Position numbers and translations under genes: made by a program. A DNA stretch of 64,000 nucleotides, taken from positions 1 to 64,000 of the forward strand of contig VIIQ02000856.1 in the NCBI GenBank assembly GCA_007449985.2. The letters run 5' to 3'. The notes under the pieces are model-generated. The model saw only the letters and a list, made by a program, of their open reading frames with translations, was not told the origin of the DNA and did no database searches. The first letter of the stretch is position 1; every line of letters begins with the position of its first letter. This document shows positions 27,501 to 38,810 of this stretch, one piece after another. Source of the stretch: Desmodesmus armatus. Its lineage: Eukaryota > Chlorophyta > Chlorophyceae > Sphaeropleales > Scenedesmaceae.

Positions 27501-30500
27501 GGCACGCTCCTGTGCTGAATCCCGTGCAGCAGCTGCAGCAGCGGCCTCGCCCCGCAGCTTCTCCTGCTGCGACTTGGCCTGAGCCAGCTGCGACTTGAGC
27601 TCAGACACCTGCATCAGCAGCAGCAGCAGCACCAGCAGCAACAGAAGGTGCAGTGGCCTAGATGAGGAGGGAACCCTGGAGACCACAGTGCCGAGGATGT
27701 CAAGGTGTTTGCAGATGATCCAAAAAAACCTGTTTTGCGGAAGTAAGCGTCAGCTCCTCTTTGTCTGCTGTTTGCTTGCTCAGGAGGCGTCTGCATCGTT
27801 GCCTGCGTGCTGGTTGACATGCTTACTTCCTGACCGCCAATTAAACAGCACCAGCGGCAGCTCATGTGCGCCCGCTCACCTTCCCCCCATCCAAAAGGCC
27901 ACATTTGTGGCCGCAAACACCGTTTGCACCATGCCCCCCCCCCCCTTCCCCTCTCACCGAGGCCAATGCTGCCTCCAGCTCTGCTGCTGCGACAGCCCCC
28001 ACACGAGCCTGCCTGCCCTCAACAGTGCGCAGCTGCTCCTGCAACTTCACAAGGTCAGCCTGCACGGCAAACAGAGCAGGCAAAAGCAGCTGCTCCTTGA
28101 CACAGTAGCAGAAAATATGCAGGTACACGCAATTATGCACACTCTGCAGCATGCCGAGCTGTTGCCCTTATCACCAGCTGCTACACACCTGCCTAGTGCC
28201 CATCTGAGCACCCACTGCAAGATCATGAATGTCCTACAGGTAACAGACCCAGAGCCACAGCCCACGATCAAGAGCACACAGACCAGCACAGCAATCGCTT
28301 CCCAGCCCCATGTGAGCACCTGCGTGTCTGCGTTATGCCGCAGTGCTGCTGCCAGCTTCTCCTCGGCCTCCAATCGCCCACGCTCAGCTCCTGCCAGGCT
28401 GGTGGCCAAGCGCTGCTTGTCCTCCAGCTGCTGCTGCGCTTCCCTCAGCTGCGCTGACAGCTGGTCCACCTGGCAACAACACCAACAATACAGCAGCAGG
28501 CGACAAGCAGACCAGCATTCACGGATGCCAGGTACAGCCACAAACGTTGGCCAAGTGAGTCAAGGCCGTCGTACAATCAAGTGCAAGCACAAGCAGACTT
28601 GCGCCAACTCCTGTCAAAGATATTCAATCCACAAAGTAACTCCAGCACCCCTAGACCCCATCGCTAGCTTGTTCATGCACAACAATATCCATGCACAAGC
28701 TCTTTACGCGGGCAGGCCCACACCTGCTTGTTGAGGCTGAGAACGATCGTGTCGTAGGCGTCGCCCCGCTGGTCGCGCGCCAGGGACTGCACATCGGGCC
28801 CACCAGCGCCCAGGCGTGCGCCCAAGCGCGACACCTCGCCATCACGGGCGGCAATGGACTGCTGTGCTTGCTGCAGCTGCTCCTGCAGCTCACCAACCTG
28901 CAGGCAGCAATGGTCAGCACAGAAGCCCGCGCACATTGAGCAAAGAGAACATTTATCATCTGCCCAAGCCTTACAGCCCTGGAATGATGCATGTGTGACT
29001 GTCCACGCGTTCTGTGACATGCTTGCAGCAAAATCTACTGCAGCCGACATGGTGGCTCACTGACTCAATCATTGATTTGCATGCCAGATTATGTGACGCA
29101 CAAGTCCCACACATACGCAGAGAGGTGGTCTCACCTGCGCTGACCGTGCTGCCAGCTGCTGCTGCAGGGCTGCCAGGCGCGCATCTGTTGCTGACTGCAG
29201 GCTGATCATGGAGGGCGGCAGGGTGGGGTGGGGCGCAGCAGGGCCGCCTGCAGCAGACACGAACAGGAGAGGGAGCCCAGCATGAGGTGGCGTCCAGGCT
29301 GACCCCTTGTGCACATGGCTAACTACAGCGGCTACTGCAGCAGGTCATGCGCATCAGCCGGCCCTTGCTCCTGGCAGCAACGCACTGCTGCAGCTGCTGC
29401 TGAACCCTCACAGCACGCATGAACGCGGCCCTGCCAACATGATGGTGCCATTAGCCGCATGCTTGTGTGTCTTGGGCTGCGCTGCTGCTGCGCCGCGGTT
29501 TGTGCTGCTGCTGAGCCGCTGCTTCTGCTGCTGCTGCCGTGCTGTCTCCTTTTCTGTTGTGACCATTTTCTCACCAGGTGCCCCAGTCATGGTGATCTTG
29601 AAGGCATCATCAATCGGCTCAAATGTTCCTGCAGGCAGCAACAGCAGACAGCAACGGGTAGGGCAGGCCCAACATGCCAAGTGTACATCCATCAGATAAG
29701 CCCATCATGAGGACCCAGCTGCCGAGAATACCCACAGACACCCGCTCTATGACATCCTCACGCCGGCCACTGCAGTATCCTTGCCGCAACCACCAGCACC
29801 CAGTGCTGCAGCACTGCAGCATGTCAGCACACCTGCTTTGCTGCGCTTCTCGCCCAGCTTGATGAGCTCCGCCACCTTCTTGCGCAGCCCCTGATTGTCG
29901 CGGTCCAGGCTGTCATACCTGTAACAGGCACCAGGCACACAAGCTCATTGGTGGTGCAGCTGCAGCAACCACACCCACAGCCTGCCTGGCTGCTCATTGT
30001 GTTGAGATTTTTGATGTTTCAGGCCACAACACTGCTCAGCATCAGCAAGTGTACACAGAAACACTATGCACCTGCTGACAGCACCCTGCTGCTGCTGCTG
30101 CTACCCTTAGCAGCCTTCAAGTAGTCATATGCTGCAGCTGCTTCCCAACCCATGATGTCCCTGCTTGTTAGCACTGCAACTGCTGCTGCTGCTTACACCA
30201 ACTTTCGCTGCAGATGCCGCACTGCGGCCACTGCTGCGGCTGTGCAGAATAGCTGGCTGCCTTCAGCCCGCCTGCAAACGACTAGTCAATATCCACCTCC
30301 TCCACGTGAAACGACAACAAGCAAACACATTCACGACCCTTCCCCTGCCGCAGCTGCAGGCGTGCCTACCTGCTGATTGCCTGCTGCTTCCAGTAGCTGA
30401 GCTCTGCGATCTGCCCCTCCAGCTTCTTGCTGTGCGTGTAGGCCTCCTTCTGCAAGGCCTCGTAGCGCTCACCCTCCTGGATCAGCTTCTCATGCAGCTG

Positions 30501-31211
30501 GTTGTTCTCAGTGCTGAGGCGCCCACAGTCCTGGCGAACTACATCAAGCTGCAGCCCACAGCACAGCACAGCGGACAGACAGACAGCATGTGCAGCCGGA
30601 ACACAGCCATCATCTGTATGTGACAACGTAGTTGCCCGCTGCATGCCTTTCTTACTGTCTAAGCCTGATACAACTAGCAAAAGACCTTGTACTTGACCAA
30701 CAGGCCAGCACAGCACAACAGCTGCAGCAGCACCGACTTGTCAGCAACTGACCCCACGTGCTGAAAGTAACAGTATGCCATGGCTTGAATGCACAAAATG
30801 GGCTAGCATCTCTGCAACATGTCTGCACACTGCTGGGAACTGATCACTGGTACACCAGCAACAGCATTACGCAGGGGCAGCACCTCTGCTGCGGTGTGCA
30901 TGTGCTGTTAAGGCACTTTCAAATGGCACATGTGGATTCAAGCATAGACAAGGTATCACTTAACTTCACGACCTGCTGCAGTGCATGTGCTGCTGAAGGC
31001 CCACCTTGGTGTTGAAGGTTGCCACCTCCTGCGCATACTGTGCTGCTTGCAGCTTGATGCTGCGGTAGCTGTCTGTTGTTCGGATCAAATCATTGACTAG
31101 GTGGTTAACCAGAGAGGCACTGGCTGCATCCAGTGGCTCCGTGTAGTTCAGGGCTTCAAGCTTCCTCCTCAGCAGCACCAGACCCCTCTCATCAACAGTG
31201 CCAGGAGGCAT
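18528..31211 (-). CDS. BLD10: CEP135/Bld10-family centriole cartwheel protein (31 exons, about 1509 aa)
   Basis: Exons, high to low: 31211-31005, 30548-30370, 29918-29833, 29628-29575, 29247-29135, 28897-28724, 28469-28320, 28059-27958, 27608-27417, 27127-26864, 26634-26410, 26049-25918, 25665-25573, 25267-24959, 24551-24348, 24038-23950, 23786-23711, 23421-23305, 22991-22867, 22714-22633, 22421-22305, 22132-22034, 21791-21699, 21494-21357, 21140-21039, 20777-20621, 20455-20337, 19971-19633, 19230-19137, 19011-18809, 18623-18528. They total 4530 nt (1510 codons), in phase throughout. The N-terminus (KLEALNYTEPLD, then DLIRTTDSYRSIK) matches the conserved CEP135/Bld10 start, and the next exons (RLSTENNQLHEKLI, SLDRDNQGLRKKV) continue that region. 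The rest is almost pure coiled coil rich in Ala, Gln, Glu and Leu, with a Gly/Ser/Ala break in exon 28. In this family the protein builds cartwheel spokes of basal bodies and centrioles. Chlamydomonas Bld10p is of similar length (about 1640 aa). The exact start of exon 10 is ambiguous by 3 nt. Confidence 0.87.
20187..20201. repeat. Intronic poly-C run (15 nt)
   Basis: Fifteen consecutive C in the intron between exons 27 and 28 of the Bld10-like gene. Comparable C or G runs of about 12-18 nt lie in introns or flanks at 23264-23278, 24681-24696, about 31950, about 33163, about 36796, about 37610, about 37774, about 38225, about 57250 and about 63970. They mark non-coding sequence in this genome. 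Confidence 0.9.
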
Positions 31212-31701
31212 GCTGATGCTGGCCCTTGTGGGGTTCCTGGAAGATAGTACTGGTGTAGAACGATCACTTTGATATGTTGGCTAGCGTGTTAAGGCTTCGA
31301 GACAGTAGCACCGGGACATCCATCCCGCCCGCAACAACAGCAGCTCGCGATTCAGACATGGCTTTGGTTGCAACGAATCATACTTACTGATATTACCAAA
31401 CATGTTGATGCAATGGCGAAGGGATCAGGTAATGTTACAAAGAATTCAAATCGGCGGTTAGCAGCTGTATGATCAACAGCACTACAACTGAAACTAGCCT
31501 CACTTTGCAGTGAGCGGCAGAGTAGTGTACAGTGAGTGTTAGTACAAGGTGATACAAGAGATGTTGCACCGCCTCAGGCATTATGGTGGCATGCTGTGGT
31601 CACGAGTCGATGCAGACAACCAGCAGCATGCAGTGCAACAATGTGGTGCAACAAACAAGAGCGGTTCTGTTGTGCTGAATTGGCTGGTACAATGGGTGCC
31701 C
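31212..31701. other. Spacer: 3' flank of hydratase and 5' flank of BLD10-like gene
   Basis: This 490-bp gap separates two minus-strand genes arranged head to tail. It must contain the 3' untranslated region of the enoyl-CoA hydratase and the promoter and 5' leader of the Bld10-like gene. No TATA-like element or other motif stands out, apart from the polyadenylation-type signal listed separately. Confidence 0.5.
31434..31439 (-). terminator. Putative polyadenylation signal TGTAAC for the hydratase gene
   Basis: On the minus strand the sequence reads TGTAAC, about 265 nt past the hydratase stop codon. TGTAA is the usual polyadenylation signal in Chlamydomonas and relatives. The motif is short and could occur by chance. 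Confidence 0.4.
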
Positions 31702-34561
31702 TCATGCCGCCAGCACGGCGTCCTTGCCCGGCTGGAAGGTGGGCTTGCGCTTTTCAAGGAAAGCACCCATGCCCTCAGCCTGGTCGGGGGTGCCAAAGCA
31801 CCTGTAGAACAGTTTCCTGCAGGACAGCACACGCAACAGAGTGCAGCAGAGGAAGAATGAGCAACCCTAGCAACATAATACACAGTTGCATGCAAACAGG
31901 CAACACAGCATACCGCCACCCTGCACTTGCAATGCACTCTGCAAGCACCCCCCCCCCCCCCGGCAACCCCTCCAGCAACCCCCACCACAGCATGGCTGCA
32001 GCCTAACACGAATGGCTGCAGCCTCACATGAATGGAGCCCCTACCCCCTGAAAAAGGGACAAACGCACCTCTCCAGCTCCAGCCCCTTGTCCAGCGGCAA
32101 TGTTTCAGCAGCCTGTGCAGCCTGCAGCACCTTGGCCACTGCACCAGCAGGCAGACTGCACACACCAACAAAGCAGCAGCAGAGCAGCCAGAAACAGCTA
32201 TGTGGCCCACACAATAGAATGCACAGCCAGACACTGACAGCTGACCTCATTGTGCACAGCTGGCACCCTGCCAGCTGGCAATTGCGCCTTGCAGCAGAGG
32301 GGTTGTTGGCAACACATGCACACAGGCACTGCCAACTGCCAACTGCGGTGCTTTGCAGTGGCAGCCACTAGGGTAGTGGCAATGAGCTGTGAGCAGTGCA
32401 CACCCTGGACCCCCATCCCCACCCCTGCATGCTGGTGCCCTGCCCACCTGGCCAATTTGTCAGCGATCTTGTGTGCCTCAGCCATCAGCTGCTCAGGCGG
32501 CACCACCCTGCTCACCAACCCAGCAGCCAGCGCCTCGTCAGCACTCAGCCTGCAGCAACAGCAGAAGGCAACAGCAGACACCCGATGCAGGGAACCACTG
32601 CTGTCAATGTGCAGTGTAACGAAGTGGTTGTCGCCCCATTGACACACACACACCACACAGTCCTGACCTCACTGGCTGTGTGTGCTGCATGAGGGCCTTG
32701 TGTGCATTGATGATTCTATACAGATTCACAACCAGCGTGCCGCAGCATTGGAATTGTGAGTCCCCTTGGGAGATTCGATCCTACGCCCATTTCACGGCTG
32801 GACACACCTGCACCCCACCCATGCCGCTGAACCCACGCCAATCCCCAAGCACATGCAAGCACAATTTACTGGCCCAAACGGTCGCACGCCTGCCGCTGAA
32901 ACACACCTGCTTGCTGTCAGCATGGCATCCACTGCCCTTGCCCGCCCCACCAAGCGGGACAGCCGCTGCGTGCCACCAATGCCAGGGATCACACCCAGCG
33001 TCACCTCTGGCTGCAGACACACAGCACCAGCAGCAGCAGCAGAACTGCCGGTCAGAGGCTCGGCATACACCAAAAAGGGGTCTTGACATGTGCATTCAGC
33101 ACCTCCCCACTGTTTACACAGCCCAGGCTCCAATTTGGGTTTCTGTTCTATTGGGTGGGCGGGGGGGGGGGGCACCAACCGTAAAAAGAACTGCCTTGTC
33201 AGTAAGGCTGGGACCCTTGAAGCCGTCACGCATCTCACCCTCTCACCCATCGCACCATGCCACCCCACCCCGCCAACCCTGCCGCCCCTGCCACCCTCGC
33301 ATGCCTCCAGTCCGTGTCACCCGGTTCACCTGTAAGTTCCTCTGGCCTCTGCCGCACGCAACCCCACCGCGCATCATCATAGAACATGACAACACACAAC
33401 CAAAGCTTCACGCACACCATCACCCATCCAGATACCAAACCCTGCTACCACACTCCCTGCTGCCACCGCTGCTTACCAGTCCAAATGACGCTGCCGATGA
33501 CGCGATGATGACATCACAGAGCATGGCCAGCTCAGCCCCTCCGCCCAGCGCCACACCGTTCACTGCAGCAATGAGTGGCGTCCAGTACCTGCGCCCAGTG
33601 CTGACCTGCTGCCAGCGCGCAAACAGCTGCTGCTCGTCAGCCTGAAGGTCCCGCAGATTAGCATACACAGCAGGACGCACACAACGGCACAGCACGCCAC
33701 AGTGCAGCGACAGGACAGGTCAGACTTGCGAGTGGTCGTGACAGCAGGACAGTGCTTCACCACACGCAGGACGCTCCTATCCGGGGCATTTCAAGCGCAG
33801 GATCAGGCATGTCTGCGTCACCGCACAAGTCCTGCTGCTGGCATGCATGTAATGTACCAACAACGATCACACCTCCACCCCTGCCATCAGCCCCAAACAC
33901 AACACAAAGTTACGCACAGCAACACCACCACACTGGCCCCCACTGCAACAGACCGCCCCACCTGCTGTGCCGTGAGGTTGGCCATCTCGCGTATGTCTGC
34001 CCCTGCAGCAAAGGCCTTGCCCCTGCCTGTCACTATGACGGAGCGCACACTGCTGTCAGCATCCAGCGCCATCACAGTGTCGACAAACTCGTGCATCACC
34101 TGCAGCACCACAGCACAGTGCAACACAGCGCGGACCAGCATCTGTCTGTGTGTGGCGGATGCATGCTGCACGTAGCACTTACACAGCACGAAACAAGGCA
34201 CTGTAGGGCTGTGCGCACCTGCTGTAGTGGGGGGCAGGGGGACACTGCGCTGCTAGCATGGGAGGATGCAGTGAACAGCAAACAGCGTGCAGGCATGTTA
34301 CCTACTTCCCTGCACCCTCACCTGTGTGCTGAGTGCATTCATCTGCTTGGGCCTGTTGAGCTCTAGCACAGCAGTGGGCCCATGCATGGAAACTGCGATA
34401 CTGCTGTTGCTGACAGCATCTGCAGCCTCAGGTGCTGCTGCAGTTGCGGCTGTTTGTGTGTAGGTGCGGCTGTAGGTGTTCCACAAGCTGCAAGCCCTTA
34501 TGAGGGAGGCCCTGCTGCATTTGACCGCAAGGGGTTGCAGTGCAGTCAGGCAGGGCAGCAT
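31702..34561 (-). CDS. Enoyl-CoA hydratase (crotonase family), organelle-targeted, 316 aa
   Basis: Seven exons, high to low: 34561-34322, 34099-33962, 33641-33477, 33010-32907, 32549-32448, 32155-32069, 31816-31702; 951 nt, all in phase. The enzyme hydrates trans-2-enoyl-CoA in fatty-acid beta-oxidation or branched-chain amino-acid breakdown. Crotonase motifs are complete: AFAAGADIREM (GADI at residues 113-116) and NGVALGGGAELAMLCD form the oxyanion hole. Glu163 in GGGAEL and Glu183 in PEVTLG correspond to the two catalytic glutamates of rat mitochondrial hydratase (Glu144 and Glu164). PGIGGTQRLSRLVG and a C-terminal GMGAFLEKRKPTFQ also fit. Residues 1-55 form a Ser/Ala/Arg-rich leader absent from bacterial homologues, suggesting mitochondrial import; the C-terminus (VLAA) is not a peroxisomal signal. 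It is transcribed away from the CS-cyclophilin gene, 276 bp from its start. An isomerase activity cannot be excluded from sequence alone. Confidence 0.94.
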
Positions 34562-34837
34562 GATGCCGGAGTGCAAGTATGTATGAAGACAGTCAGATGA
34601 ACCTGTGTGAATGGAGTGTCTGATCTGCAGGCATGCACACTTCTGTGTTCAACTGTTTCGCATCCAAACCTCGTGCAACAAATGCGAGGTTTCTGGTCAG
34701 AGCCAAAAGTCACTAGTCGAAACTGCATGCGTGTATTGCTTTTTGACTGCATTCTTCATCACCGCCCCAGCAGGACCGACGTTCCGAAACTTCTGATCAC
34801 CGGTTCGGACAGTGCTGTGTGCTCGCTGTCATCTGCA
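34562..34837. promoter_or_regulatory. Divergent promoter region between hydratase and CS-cyclophilin genes
   Basis: The start codons of two oppositely directed genes are 276 bp apart, so both promoters and both 5' leaders must fit here unless there are further upstream exons. I see no TATA box or repeated binding site. The inference rests on gene geometry only. Confidence 0.55.
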
Positions 34838-37271
34838 ATGAGTGCATTATCTGCTCAATATAGCAGACAAGAAGTTGCATGCTTCAGCGGGCGAACACAC
34901 TCGCACCTCCACAACAACAGATCGCAGCTGCTGTCCAGCAGCAGGAGGGTCCAAACATGCAGGAGGCGCCAACTCAGTGTCCGTGCTTTGCTGAAGCCGG
35001 TGAGTTTCATGCTGTTGTACCATGTTTCAAGATCAGGGGAGCACCCATGGGAGAGCACATGGCAGTATCAGCGCTTCAGAATGTTCCGGGCTGTCACTCG
35101 AGGCTGGGGCGCCACCGTCTCGGGCCTGAATTTGGTTTTGAGTTAGGCCACAAGCACAGTTGCAAGCAGCTGGAGACCCACCGTGATCATTCACGCGACC
35201 TACATTGCCAGCTTTGGTGTGTACCAAACAGACAAACAAACCTGACTCTATGCATTGTGAGCAGGCACACCACCAGCACCCCACCCACCCACCCCTGTTT
35301 TATGTCATGCGCAGGCTGAGGGTGTTCCAGTGAGCTGGAGCCAGTCAACAGACGAGGTGCTGATCAAGGTGCCTGTGGACGTGTCAGTGCGGGGGAAGGA
35401 CGTTGACTTTGAGGTGCACCCCACCCGCCTGCGGCTGGCAGTGCAGGGCAGGACGCTGCTGGAGGGGGGGCTACAGGACGCAGGACCGATCGCAGTCGAC
35501 AGTGAGTGACAATGTTACGATCTAGCACAGGCCTGACATGACTGTAATCTATCGCTGTTGCAACGGCTGGCAGTCAAACTGCAAGCCCGCCGTCGCAGCG
35601 TGCCGTCTAGGGGCAGTGCACTTTTAGGAGGGGTGGCATTCGCGTTGTTATCTAGAGGGGAGTGCGGAGGTTAACAATCTGGCGTGCAGTTCAGTGCACG
35701 CCTGGTTCGGCACCCTCATTAGCAGCGTGTTGGGCCGCCACAAGGCCCGGGGCCTATGCACACAGGCCTCATGCACTGTGTTTTTCAGCAGCATAGCCTA
35801 TGCTGGCCTGAGGCCACGTGCTGAAAGCTTGCATATGGAAAAATGCAGCGCAGCAGTTTTAAGACTTCAGAAGTGCTGCTGACAGAGATTGTGTTTTGGC
35901 TGCTGCAGACTGCTTCTGGGTGTTGGAGCGTGACGATGATGGTGCTGGGGACAAGTTTGTGTGCATCACGCTGTCCAAGGCCACCATGGGCTATGAGAGC
36001 TGGAATGCACTGCTGGTGGCAGACCTGCCTGACACAAGCATCACTCACAGGGTAAGGGGGGGGGCAGGGAGCAAGAAGGGCAGTTACCCTAGGGTATGCA
36101 AGGGTCAAGGGGCATTGTTCACGTGCAAGCGCAGCTGAAAGAAAGAGGGGGAGCAGGGGCATAGGGAGGGGGGGGCTGTTCACCAAGGAGTTGGCTTTGG
36201 TGTGCGCAGACCAAGCCTTGCTTGGTGGGCACTGTTGTGTCTGTGTCGTGTGTTGCAGTGCCAGCGTGTTACCAGTGAAGAAACAGGAGTCGCCTGCATG
36301 GCAAGCCTCTGACACTTGCTGATCGGGGGGGGGGGGGGGGGGCAGGATCCATGTGCACTTGGAATTGTAACACTTTCAATGCTCACTCGATTTTGGAATG
36401 GGTATTTGAGGCCCCTGTCCACTGCTGCTGGCCTGCAGGTGTCGTTGGACATTCAAGTGGGTGAGAGGCTGGGCAGGCTGGTGCTGGGGCTGTACGGCAA
36501 GGTGGTGCCACAAACGGTGAGTCAACAACACCACACGCACACAGTTAGCGACCTTTAGGCGCTTCTATGAAGCATAGCCCCTACAGATTGTGTGCAGAGG
36601 GGTGCACAGGGGTGGAGGCTTGGGTGTGACCGAGGGGGCGGTGATCTCATGCACATGTCTGCAGGTGACTTGATATCACAGCTGTGCAGCCACACACATG
36701 TCAGCTTACCAGCATTGTTTATTTTCTCCCCCTCTCTGTAACTGGTTTTACTACTTTGAATCCCACCAATTGCTGCATCTGAAAGTTGACGTCTCCCCCC
36801 CCCCCCCCGCCCTGTGGACATGACCACCGCAGGTAGAGAACTTCAGGGCGCTGGTGACTGGAGAGAAGGGTGCAGGCAAGTCAGGCAGCCCCCTGCACTT
36901 CAAGAGCACCCCCTTCCACCGCATCATACCAGGCTTTATGGCCCAGGGGGGAGACACAACACTCGGCAACGGCATGGGGGGAGAGTCGATATACGGGGAC
37001 TCCTTCAAGGTGAGGGGGTAGAGGAGAAGAGGGGTGTTATGGGTGGGAGTTAGGGACGGACATCTGAACACGTGTGTGAGAACGGGCATGCGCAATGGTT
37101 GCGCCACAGACGCCTCGCCACAGACGCCTCGCCACCTCAAATGCTGGCAGGTTGGTAAGCTGCGCCAGCAAATCATACAGTCCTGTTGATTGGTGTGTGT
37201 TGCAACATTGCCAGCCAGCTGTCAATTGCAAGTGTATGCGGGGCTGCCTCGTAAATGTCACTGCAATACCC

Positions 37272-37318
<47 letters not shown>

Positions 37319-38810
37319 GCCCCTGCAGGATGAGAACTTCAAGCTGAAGCATACAGGGCGTGGTGTGTTGGCCATGGCAAATGCAGGACCAAACACAAAC
37401 AACTCACAGGTGAGCCAACAAACACGGTGGCCTGTGGCTGGGCTTGGCCGGCCTGTTTTGCCAGCGGGAGAATATGGGTGTTGAATGGAGGGGCACTGCC
37501 TGGCAGGTGGCTGGTGGAGGGAGTGACTTCGGATACATTCAGCTGAAGTGCAGTGTGATATTCATGCATCAACAAAGGTACCTAAAGGTACCGTCATGGT
37601 GTGTGTGGGGGGGGGGGGGGTTGGCTGCAGGATAGTCGTCTCTTTGCGGACCTTGCTCTGGTTGATAGCAAACTCATGACATGTGTAGGCTCTGCCGAGG
37701 CCCCAGCAAGCCCGATGTGTTGCTCTGCATGCACCGTGTGCTGACCATTGAGCAACTTCTAACTGTTATCCTGCCCCCCCCCCCCCAAAAAAACCCTTCA
37801 TCGCTGCCCCACAGTTCTACATCACCTTCACGCCCACCCCCCACCTTGATGGCAAGCACGTTGTGTTTGGCACAGTGGAGGCGGGCTGGAGCACCCTCAT
37901 GATGATGGAGGGGGCAGGCAGCGACGCAGGCAACGTCAACACACCCGTGACGATAGTGGACTGCAGGTGCGTTGGGCATGTGTGTGTTGGGAGGGGAGCC
38001 AGCATCCCAAGGTGGGAGGTGGGTGTGGTTGCAGAGGAAGGGACGGGGTTGCTGCCATGCGACTGCAGGTGGTGGTAGTCTGTGCTGAAGGTCCTGGTGA
38101 AAGAAGTACTGAGCACTCAAAATTCTTCCATACAACTGAGCACAGACCTCCACTAGTTGCAGTCGCATAGCAGCAACCTTTCCGTTTTCCTGCCACCACA
38201 GGCTTACGTCCCTTGCATGCATGCCCCCCCCCCCCCCCCGGGTGGAATTACGGGTCTAAGGCTGTCCTGTGCAGTGCACAACCAGATTGCATCAGGTGGC
38301 GCCCGTCTATGGCATGGCTGCTTAGCCCCGTCTTCCCTCTCACCGCGGTCCCTGCTGATGCGACAGCTGTGCAGAGGTAACAGCTATATGCACAAGTCAC
38401 ATGCAAACACGGGACTGCCCGGCTGAAGGGCAGAAGAAGAGCAGCCAGCTGAAAGAAGGAAGGGGAGCACGGTGCACATGGGGCGCTATCCTTCTCAACA
38501 AACGCTCACACTGCACACCATGCAGTCTTCTTTGCTGCAGCCATGGTTGCTTGCCCTGGCTACTCAATGAAGAATCCCCTACTGCCGTCACTCACCAGTG
38601 CTGTGCTGACACTGCTGCAGGGAGTTGGATCTGTCTGTTGATCCTGAGGCAGCGGTTGAGGAGTTTGACCAAGCGCAGCGCGAGCAGCAGATGGCAGCAG
38701 ACTTTGCAGCAGAGTTTGATGCAGCAGCTAAGCCACCTGAGCCGCGGCCGCCGCAGCAGCAGCAGCAGGAGAAGCAGCAGGAAGAAGCAGCTCCGGCTGG
38801 CAGCAGCTAG
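34838..38810 (+). CDS. CS-domain / cyclophilin fusion peptidyl-prolyl isomerase with transit-like leader, 389 aa
   Basis: Eight exons: 34838-34999, 35315-35501, 35909-36051, 36439-36516, 36833-37009, 37329-37409, 37815-37966, 38621-38810; 1170 nt, in phase. Residues 1-54 are Ser/Arg/Gln-rich with almost no acidic residues, like a chloroplast transit peptide. Residues 58-164 form a CS (p23/NudC-like) domain, beginning [16 protein letters not shown] and continuing through [11 protein letters not shown]. Residues 165-327 form a cyclophilin domain, which catalyses cis-trans isomerisation of Xaa-Pro bonds: [14 protein letters not shown] carries the Arg55, Phe60, Met61 and Gln63 equivalents (human CypA numbering), followed by [15 protein letters not shown] and LDGKHVVFG with the His126 equivalent. 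Phe113 is Tyr, and the Trp121 position is His, a change expected to weaken cyclosporin binding. Residues 328-389 are a Gln/Glu/Pro-rich tail. The CS domain suggests coupling to an Hsp90-type chaperone. The start was chosen as the Met opening the leader exon. Confidence 0.92.
36325..36342. repeat. Intronic poly-G run (18 nt)
   Basis: Eighteen consecutive G in intron 3 of the CS-cyclophilin gene, the longest uninterrupted homopolymer I noticed. It can form G-quadruplex-type structures and is prone to sequencing error. Confidence 0.95.
37273..37317 (+). repeat. (CTG)15 microsatellite next to a splice acceptor
   Basis: Fifteen uninterrupted CTG units end 11 nt before exon 6 of the CS-cyclophilin gene, which begins at 37329 after CCCCTGCAG. 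The repeat sits where the polypyrimidine tract and branch site should lie. Confidence 0.97.

Noticed and set aside
26227..28734. Two plus-strand open frames (329 and 379 codons)
   Set aside because: Both are antisense shadows of Ala/Gln-rich coiled-coil exons, whose reverse complement rarely contains stops.
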